Shown here: positions 6,920 through 10,684 of the stretch, piece by piece | Layout: each line of letters starts with the position of its first letter | Numbering within the stretch: the first letter of the stretch is position 1 | Source of the DNA: Omnitrophica WOR_2 bacterium RIFCSPLOWO2_12_FULL_46_30 | GTDB taxonomy: Bacteria > Omnitrophota > Gorgyraeia > Gygaellales > UBA12090 | Direction: 5' to 3' | Length of the DNA: 10,684 nucleotides | Assembly (NCBI GenBank): GCA_001805845.1 | Contig: MHHA01000030.1 | Location: 1-10,684, forward strand | Notes under the pieces: generated by a model | What the model was told of the DNA's origin: nothing | The model's database searches: none | The model's input: the letters and a program-made list of their open reading frames with translations, nothing else | Program-made: the position numbers and the translations under genes

Positions 6920-7472
6920 TTCGATCCATCGCAAGGTTAATTCCGTTTTCTAACCAGCACAAAACTGCTTTTTTCGCCTGCTCAATAGCCCGCCGGATTA
7001 CCGTTTGTTCGCCGCGCGAAAAGCGCGATAAAACATAATCGCTCAATTTTCCTTTAACTTCCGGGGCGGCGATACCTATGCGCATCCGCGGGAAGGCCTC
7101 TGTTTTAAGAGATGCTATAAGCGAAACCAGCCCATTGTGGCCTCCGGCGCTCCCCCCGGCTTTGAGCTTAAGCCTGCCTAATTCCAAATTGACATCATCA
7201 CAAATCACTAAGATGTCCTGCGGGCGGGCTCCATTTTCACGCAGTAATTTTAATACGGCTGAGCCGGATAGATTCATATAGGATAACGGTTTACAAAGAA
7301 CAAGGGCTTTCCCTCTGAAATCCGTGTTTGCCTTGAGGGTATTGGTTTTAGTCTCCGATTTCAAACGGACAGCGAAATCCTTGCTCAGCGCATCAATAAC
7401 CATAAATCCCAGATTATGGCGGGTATTTTTATAGGCTGGCCCCGGATTGCCCAAACCAATCACTAATTTCAC
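6891..7472 (-). CDS. pth: Peptidyl-tRNA hydrolase
   Basis: Pth cleaves peptidyl-tRNA that falls off stalled ribosomes, recycling the tRNA; it is a cytosolic monomer. The 193 residues match E. coli Pth (194). Visible motifs are GLGNPG (6-11), TRHNLGF with catalytic His19, KPLSYMNLSG with Asn67, CDDVNLELG with Asp92, and KAGGSAGGHNGLVSLI with Asn113. These are the known active-site residues, and MRIGIAAP (130-137) follows. The start is GTG at 7472, one base after the rplY stop; it yields the canonical MKLVIGLGNPG, and no strong ribosome site precedes it, so translational coupling with rplY is likely. The rplY (CTC/TL5)-pth pairing is common in bacteria. The last residues, SGGAD, come from the 23-bp repeat that leads into rpsF. 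Confidence 0.97.
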   Translation of the reverse strand: MKLVIGLGNPGPAYKNTRHNLGFMVIDALSKDFAVRLKSETKTNTLKANTDFRGKALVLCKPLSYMNLSGSAVLKLLRENGARPQDILVICDDVNLELGRLKLKAGGSAGGHNGLVSLIASLKTEAFPRMRIGIAAPEVKGKLSDYVLSRFSRGEQTVIRRAIEQAKKAVLCWLENGINLAMDRINPGSGGAD

Positions 7473-7473
7473 A

Positions 7474-8178
7474 TTATTTCTTTTCTTCCTGAGCTTTCTT
7501 ACTGCTTTGAGCTTCGGCTGCCTCGAGTTTCTCTTTCTTTTCCTTGATTACTTCCGGCTCTGCTTTTACCTCTGCCCCGGCCTCCGCAGCCGCGGGCGCA
7601 GCCTCTTCCTTCCTCGGCATAGCCACTGCCAGAACTGCTGCCTCAGGATCATTTAAGAGCTTTATCCCTTCGCCAACAGCCAGATCTTTCACGTGTAAAG
7701 AATCGCCGATCTTTAAACCTGAGACATTAACCTCAATTGACTCCGGTATCTGAGCAGGCAGGCACTCAATCTCTAATTCCCAGAGGATGTGGTCTAATAC
7801 ACCGCCGTCAAACTTCACGCCGATTGCCTCGCCAACGGCAACCAGCGGAACCTTGACCCTGATTGTTTTGGTTAAGGATATCTCATTAAAGTCAACATGA
7901 ATAACATCGTCTCTGACCGGATGGTGCTGTATCTGCTTTATCAATACCGACCTCTCCTCGTCTTTGCCGCTGTCTTTAACCTTAAGCTTCAGGACAAAAG
8001 ACTCGCCGCGATGGACAGCAATCAAATTAAGAAAATCCCTGGCAACTAACTGCAGGTTTAAGGGCTGCTTGCCTTCGCCATAAACTACCGCCGGTATCAA
8101 TGCGCGCTTACGCAGCCGATTGGCCTTGCGCGTGCCTGCCTCCTGCCTCTTTTGCGCTACCAGAATTATCTCTTCCAT
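7474..8178 (-). CDS. rplY: Ribosomal protein L25, long CTC/TL5 type
   Basis: L25/TL5/CTC proteins bind 5S rRNA on the large subunit. This is the long form, 234 residues. The N-terminal L25 domain is about 1-95: EIILVAQKRQEAGTRKANRLRKRALIPAVVYGEGKQPLNLQL, then KQIQHHPVRDDVIHVDF. The second TL5 domain, about 96-190, contains VPLVAVGEAIGVKFDGGVLDHILWELEIECLPAQIPESIEVNVSGLKIGDSLHVKDL. The rest, about 195-234, is a low-complexity Ala/Glu/Lys tail (EEAAPAAAEAGAEVKAEPE), common in this family and probably disordered. The ATG at 8178 has GAGGG only 3 nt away, a tight spacing. The 124-bp gap before it holds a strong hairpin and a palindromic element. pth begins one base after its stop. Confidence 0.95.
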   Translation of the reverse strand: MEEIILVAQKRQEAGTRKANRLRKRALIPAVVYGEGKQPLNLQLVARDFLNLIAVHRGESFVLKLKVKDSGKDEERSVLIKQIQHHPVRDDVIHVDFNEISLTKTIRVKVPLVAVGEAIGVKFDGGVLDHILWELEIECLPAQIPESIEVNVSGLKIGDSLHVKDLAVGEGIKLLNDPEAAVLAVAMPRKEEAAPAAAEAGAEVKAEPEVIKEKKEKLEAAEAQSSKKAQEEKK

Positions 8179-8202
8179 ATACCCTCACTTCAAATGTGCA
8201 GA

Positions 8203-8228
8203 CCCTTGACAGCAAAATCTGTCAAGGG
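8203..8228. repeat. 10-bp perfect inverted repeat upstream of rplY
   Basis: CCCTTGACAG (8203-8212) and CTGTCAAGGG (8219-8228) flank a 6-base loop. In RNA this is a stable 10-bp stem, 24 bases before the rplY start. No T-tract follows on the transcribed strand, so a terminator is unlikely. TTGACA occurs on both strands, but no matching -10 box stands at 16-18 bases on the minus strand. It could be an operator, an RNA stability or regulatory hairpin, or another dispersed repeat. Confidence 0.75.
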
Positions 8229-8235
8229 TAAGTTC

Positions 8236-8298
8236 GGCCAGACAACTTACCTGCCTGCCGTCAGGCAGGCGTTCGCTTGCGCTCCGTAAGTTGCGGCC
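8236..8298. repeat. Palindromic element 2 (rplY/prs gap)
   Basis: GGCC-AGA-CAACTTAC (8236-8250) faces GTAAGTTG-C-GGCC (8286-8298). Between the arms are a CCTGCCTG-CCGT-CAGGCAGG hairpin (8250-8269) and a weaker GCGC-AA-GCG segment. On the minus strand the order ACTTACGGAGC, hairpin, CCTGCCTG hairpin, TAAGT matches element 3. An extra GTAAGTT-CGGCC (8228-8239) just outside repeats the right arm. It lacks the TAAAT ends of the other two. It abuts the prs stop codon. Confidence 0.8.
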
Positions 8299-8302
8299 TC
8301 AC

Positions 8303-9241
8303 TTAATCAAACAATGAACTCACCGATTCCTCGTTGTGTATCCTTTTTATTGCCTCGCCCAGGAGGCCGGCGATGGATAAGACCTTGATTTTTGGATGTT
8401 TCTTAGAATCATCCAATGGAATACTGTCGGTAATCACCAGCTCCTTTAGATGCCCGCACTTATCTATCCGCTCTATTGCTTGCCCGCAGAGCACGCCGTG
8501 GGTAATGCCCGCCCGGATTTCTCTCGCCCCGCGCCTGGCGAGAATCTCAATCGCCTCAATCAGGGAAGAGCCGGTGGAAATAAGGTCATCAACCACGATG
8601 ATATTCCTGTTCTTTATATCGCCTAATATGTGCGCCGCCTCCGTTGCCTGGGGAGAAATCCTGCGCTTATCCACGATAGCCAGGCCGGCATTGAGCCTTT
8701 TTGCATAAGCCCTGGCCATTTTAATTCCGCCTACATCCGGCGAAACCACCACCAGGTCCTTTAGTTTTAGCTTTTCAAAATACTCAACCAGAACCCCCAC
8801 CGCAAAGAGATGGTCAAGCGGAATATCAAAAAATCCCTGAATCTGTCCGGCGTGCAGGTCCATGGTCAGAACCCGGTCTGCCCCGGCAACGGTGATCAAA
8901 TTTGCCACTAACTTTGCGGTGATGGGAACGCGCGGCTGATCTTTGCGGTCCTGGCGCGCATAACCGTAATAAGGCACAACCGCGGTGATGCGCTTTGCCG
9001 ATGCCCGCCTTAAGGCATCAATGAGAATTAAAAGCTCCATCAGGCTCTCGTTCACCGGAGGACAGGTAGGCTGCACCACGAAGGCGTCTTTGCCCCGGAC
9101 ATTCTCTTTAATCTCAACCCTGATTTCACCTTCGCTGAATTTACCCACTAAGCAACGGGCTAGTTTTATCTTCAGATACCTGCAGATGTCCCCGGCTAAC
9201 TCCGGATGGGCGTTACCCGTTACTACGACTAATTTATCCAT
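8303..9241 (-). CDS. prs: Ribose-phosphate diphosphokinase (PRPP synthetase)
   Basis: Prs transfers pyrophosphate from ATP to ribose 5-phosphate to make PRPP, the precursor of purines, pyrimidines, NAD, His and Trp. The 312 residues match the class I bacterial enzyme (E. coli 315). Visible motifs: FSEGEIRVEI (35-44), the VVPYYGYARQDRK ATP-binding segment (88-100), the DLHAGQIQGFFDIPLDHL loop (128-145, His130 catalytic region), SPDVGGIKMA (167-176), the flexible-loop KRR at 192-194, and the PRPP-binding signature IVVDDLISTGSS (215-226). The C-terminus is normal. The ATG at 9241 gives MDKLVVVTGNAHPELA, as expected, but no Shine-Dalgarno site precedes it; the leader is the end of palindromic element 3. 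glmU lies upstream, a very common glmU-prs pairing, and rplY (ctc) downstream extends the familiar glmU-prs-ctc-pth order. Confidence 0.97.
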   Translation of the reverse strand: MDKLVVVTGNAHPELAGDICRYLKIKLARCLVGKFSEGEIRVEIKENVRGKDAFVVQPTCPPVNESLMELLILIDALRRASAKRITAVVPYYGYARQDRKDQPRVPITAKLVANLITVAGADRVLTMDLHAGQIQGFFDIPLDHLFAVGVLVEYFEKLKLKDLVVVSPDVGGIKMARAYAKRLNAGLAIVDKRRISPQATEAAHILGDIKNRNIIVVDDLISTGSSLIEAIEILARRGAREIRAGITHGVLCGQAIERIDKCGHLKELVITDSIPLDDSKKHPKIKVLSIAGLLGEAIKRIHNEESVSSLFD

Positions 9242-9243
9242 AT

Positions 9244-9329
9244 TAAATGAGCGCGTGACTTATGGCTGCGGCTAGCGGAAGCCGCACCCTGCCTGCTTGA
9301 GCAGGCAGGTAAGTCACTGTGCGAATTTA
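9244..9329. repeat. Palindromic element 3 (prs/glmU gap)
   Basis: This 86-bp element is the largest and clearest. Its ends, TAAATGAGCGC on the plus strand and TAAATTCGCAC on the minus, are diverged inverted repeats. Arms GTGACTTA (9255-9262) and TAAGTCAC (9310-9317) enclose two hairpins: TGCGGCT/AGCCGCA (9267-9286) and CCTGCCTGCT/AGCAGGCAGG (9288-9309). Folded, it would be a three-way junction. Its right end runs into glmU and codes for the last four residues and stop of GlmU. The left end is the prs leader. Confidence 0.88.
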
Positions 9330-10576
9330 TTAAGCGGCCTTGCCGGCACGCCTGCCACCACTTCCCCGGCCTTAACTTCTCTGGTTATCACGCTGCCGGC
9401 GCCGGTAACTGCCTTCCTGCCGATTTTTACCGGAGCCCTTAAAATTGTGTCTGCGCCGATGAAAGCGCTATCATTAATAACTGTCTTCAGCTTGTTTTTT
9501 CCGTCAAAATTGGCGGTTACCACGCCGCATCCGATATTTACATTCCTGCCGACCGCGGCATCGCCCATATAGCTAAAATGCTTCATCAACGTCTCTTTTC
9601 CGATGCGCGAACGCACTACCTCGGTAAAATTGCCGATTATCGCCCTATCTTCAATTCTTGTCCCGGGCCTTAAATGGCAAAAGGGCCCTATGCGGCAGAA
9701 TTTTCCAATTATAACATCTTTTTCAATTACTGTAAAGGGATAAATTATGCTATCCTGGCCTATTTTACAATCATAATCTATGTGGGTAGACTGCGGGTCT
9801 ATAATGCTTACGCCGGAAGCCATCAGGTTATCTAAGATACGCAGGCGCATAATCTTTTGCGCCTGGGCTAAATCCTGGCGCGAATTTATGCCCTGGGCCT
9901 GTTCCATATCACCAACTATAGATAAGGATTCAATACGCAAGCCTCCTTCTGCCATAATTTTTATGGCGTCAGTCAGATAATATTCTCTTTTGGCGTTATC
10001 AGGCCTGATTTTTGCGATGGCCTTAAAAAGGTCATTTTTCTTAAAACAAATAATTCCGGTATTTACTTCCTTTATATTTTTTTGCTCATTGGTTGCATCT
10101 TTGTCCTCAATAATTGCAGTAACCCGGGCATAATTATCCCGCACAATTCTTCCATAGCCCAAAGGGTCTTCCATAGACACAGTAAGAATAGTAGCTGAGG
10201 CGCAGCTTGCAAGATGCTTTTGCATAAGCTCTTTTAAGGTCTTTGCTTGTAAGAGCGGCTGATCGCCATAAAGAACCAGGATATTGCCAGAGGAGCCTCT
10301 TAAGGCGCCCTGTGCCCTCTTTAGCGCATCCGCGGTTCCTAAGCGCTCGGCCTGATAGACAGCTTTGGCCTGGTATTCATCAAGCAGGCCCTTTAAAAGT
10401 TCTTTCTTATTGCCAACCACCACCAGGGTTTTGCTTAACTTTAGCTTCTTTGCCAGATCCAGGACATAGGCCAGCATCGGCCTGGCGCAAAGAGGATGCA
10501 GCACCTTGGGGATTGCGGACTTCATCCGCGTGCCCTCACCCGCCGCCAAAATTATCCCTACGAAATTTTTATTCAT
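9314..10576 (-). CDS. glmU: GlmU, bifunctional UDP-GlcNAc pyrophosphorylase / GlcN-1-P acetyltransferase
   Basis: GlmU acetylates glucosamine 1-phosphate and then couples it to UTP, giving UDP-GlcNAc for peptidoglycan and lipid A. The N-terminal uridyltransferase (about 1-230) shows IILAAGEGTRMKSAIPKVLH (8-27), AERLGTADAL (76-85), LYGDQPLL (102-109) with Asp105, and VNTGI (171-175). The C-terminal left-handed beta-helix (about 255-412) has IGPFCHLRPGT (296-306), GNFTEVVRSRIG, and KHFSYMGDA with the likely catalytic His333, followed by NIGCGVVTANFDGKNK. At 420 residues it is shorter than the E. coli enzyme (456), lacking about one helix coil before IGPF and the C-terminal tail, but all active-site blocks are present. 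The last residues, KFAQ and the stop, come from the palindromic element. The ATG at 10576 has no strong ribosome site. Confidence 0.95.
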   Translation of the reverse strand: MNKNFVGIILAAGEGTRMKSAIPKVLHPLCARPMLAYVLDLAKKLKLSKTLVVVGNKKELLKGLLDEYQAKAVYQAERLGTADALKRAQGALRGSSGNILVLYGDQPLLQAKTLKELMQKHLASCASATILTVSMEDPLGYGRIVRDNYARVTAIIEDKDATNEQKNIKEVNTGIICFKKNDLFKAIAKIRPDNAKREYYLTDAIKIMAEGGLRIESLSIVGDMEQAQGINSRQDLAQAQKIMRLRILDNLMASGVSIIDPQSTHIDYDCKIGQDSIIYPFTVIEKDVIIGKFCRIGPFCHLRPGTRIEDRAIIGNFTEVVRSRIGKETLMKHFSYMGDAAVGRNVNIGCGVVTANFDGKNKLKTVINDSAFIGADTILRAPVKIGRKAVTGAGSVITREVKAGEVVAGVPARPLNKFAQ

Positions 10577-10604
10577 AATCTTTGTTCGCCTAAAGCGTCA
10601 AGGT

Positions 10605-10678
10605 TGGTTGCCCGGCATGGATTCGAACCATGACGCTCAGACCCAAATTCTGATGTGCTACCATTACACTACCGGGCA
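10605..10678 (-). tRNA. tRNA-Gln (UUG)
   Basis: The 74-base gene folds fully: acceptor TGCCCGG/CCGGGCA (7 pairs), D stem GTGT/GCAC, anticodon stem TCAGA/TCTGA around ATTTGGG, T arm CATGG-TTCGAAT-CCATG, discriminator A and an encoded CCA. The anticodon TTG is at 10646-10644, reading CAA codons (and CAG by wobble). It lies 28 bp upstream of glmU on the same strand, with no terminator between, so read-through transcription and processing are possible. Only six bases upstream are in the window, so its promoter is not seen. Confidence 0.97.
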
Positions 10679-10684
10679 GGATTA

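Noticed and set aside
8197..8225. TTGACA as a sigma70 -35 box for rplY
   Set aside because: At 16-18 bases downstream on the minus strand the hexamers are like TCTGCA, with no resemblance to TATAAT; the TTGACA is explained by the inverted repeat.
5252..9329. CRISPR array formed by the repeated palindromes
   Set aside because: Copies are kilobases apart, unequal in length and separated by genes; there are no regular spacers and no cas genes.
10243..10578. Plus-strand open frame of 111 codons opposite glmU
   Set aside because: Its proline- and arginine-rich low-complexity product is a shadow of the conserved GlmU N-terminal domain.
10574..10601. TTGACG upstream of glmU as a promoter
   Set aside because: The only -10-like sequence at suitable spacing (TATGAA) overlaps the glmU start codon, so transcripts would begin inside the gene.

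Overview
All recognisable genes lie on the minus strand, so the window reads from right to left: tRNA-Gln, glmU, prs, rplY (L25/CTC type), pth, rpsF, ssb, rpsR, rplI, dnaB, bamA, ompH (skp-like) and the start of lpxD, which runs off the left edge. The region is dense housekeeping DNA with gaps of at most about 125 bp. No prophage, CRISPR array, toxin or secondary-metabolism gene is visible, and no promoter or intrinsic terminator is convincing.

The organism has a Gram-negative envelope with lipid A (lpxD, bamA, a Skp-like chaperone). It has a C+ (zinc-ligand) S18, a long TL5/CTC-like L25, moderate GC and very short palindromic repeats built on CCTGCCTG...CAGGCAGG, one of which sits in frame in a signal peptide. 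From general memory this looks like a candidate-phylum bacterium such as Omnitrophota (OP3). That placement is inference; no database was searched.

Layout, in order of transcription: (1) 10678-8303, tRNA-Gln(UUG), then UDP-GlcNAc synthesis (glmU) and PRPP synthesis (prs). (2) 8178-5308, a translation and replication block: rplY, pth, rpsF, ssb, rpsR, rplI. (3) 5251-3905, the replicative helicase dnaB. (4) 3884-1, outer-membrane assembly: bamA, ompH, lpxD. Short spacings and overlaps suggest long cotranscribed units. GlmU supplies UDP-GlcNAc, the precursor of peptidoglycan and of the lipid A pathway in which LpxD acts. BamA and the Skp-like protein fold and deliver outer-membrane proteins.

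The most unusual content is in the gaps. Three of them (rplI/dnaB, rplY/prs, prs/glmU) hold related palindromic elements with ACTTAY/RTAAGT arms around one or two inner hairpins. Two of these share diverged terminal inverted repeats that begin TAAAT; they reach into neighbouring stop codons and form the Shine-Dalgarno-free leaders of dnaB and prs. Separately, an exact 23-bp repeat, with a hairpin and a Shine-Dalgarno sequence, precedes both rpsF and ompH.
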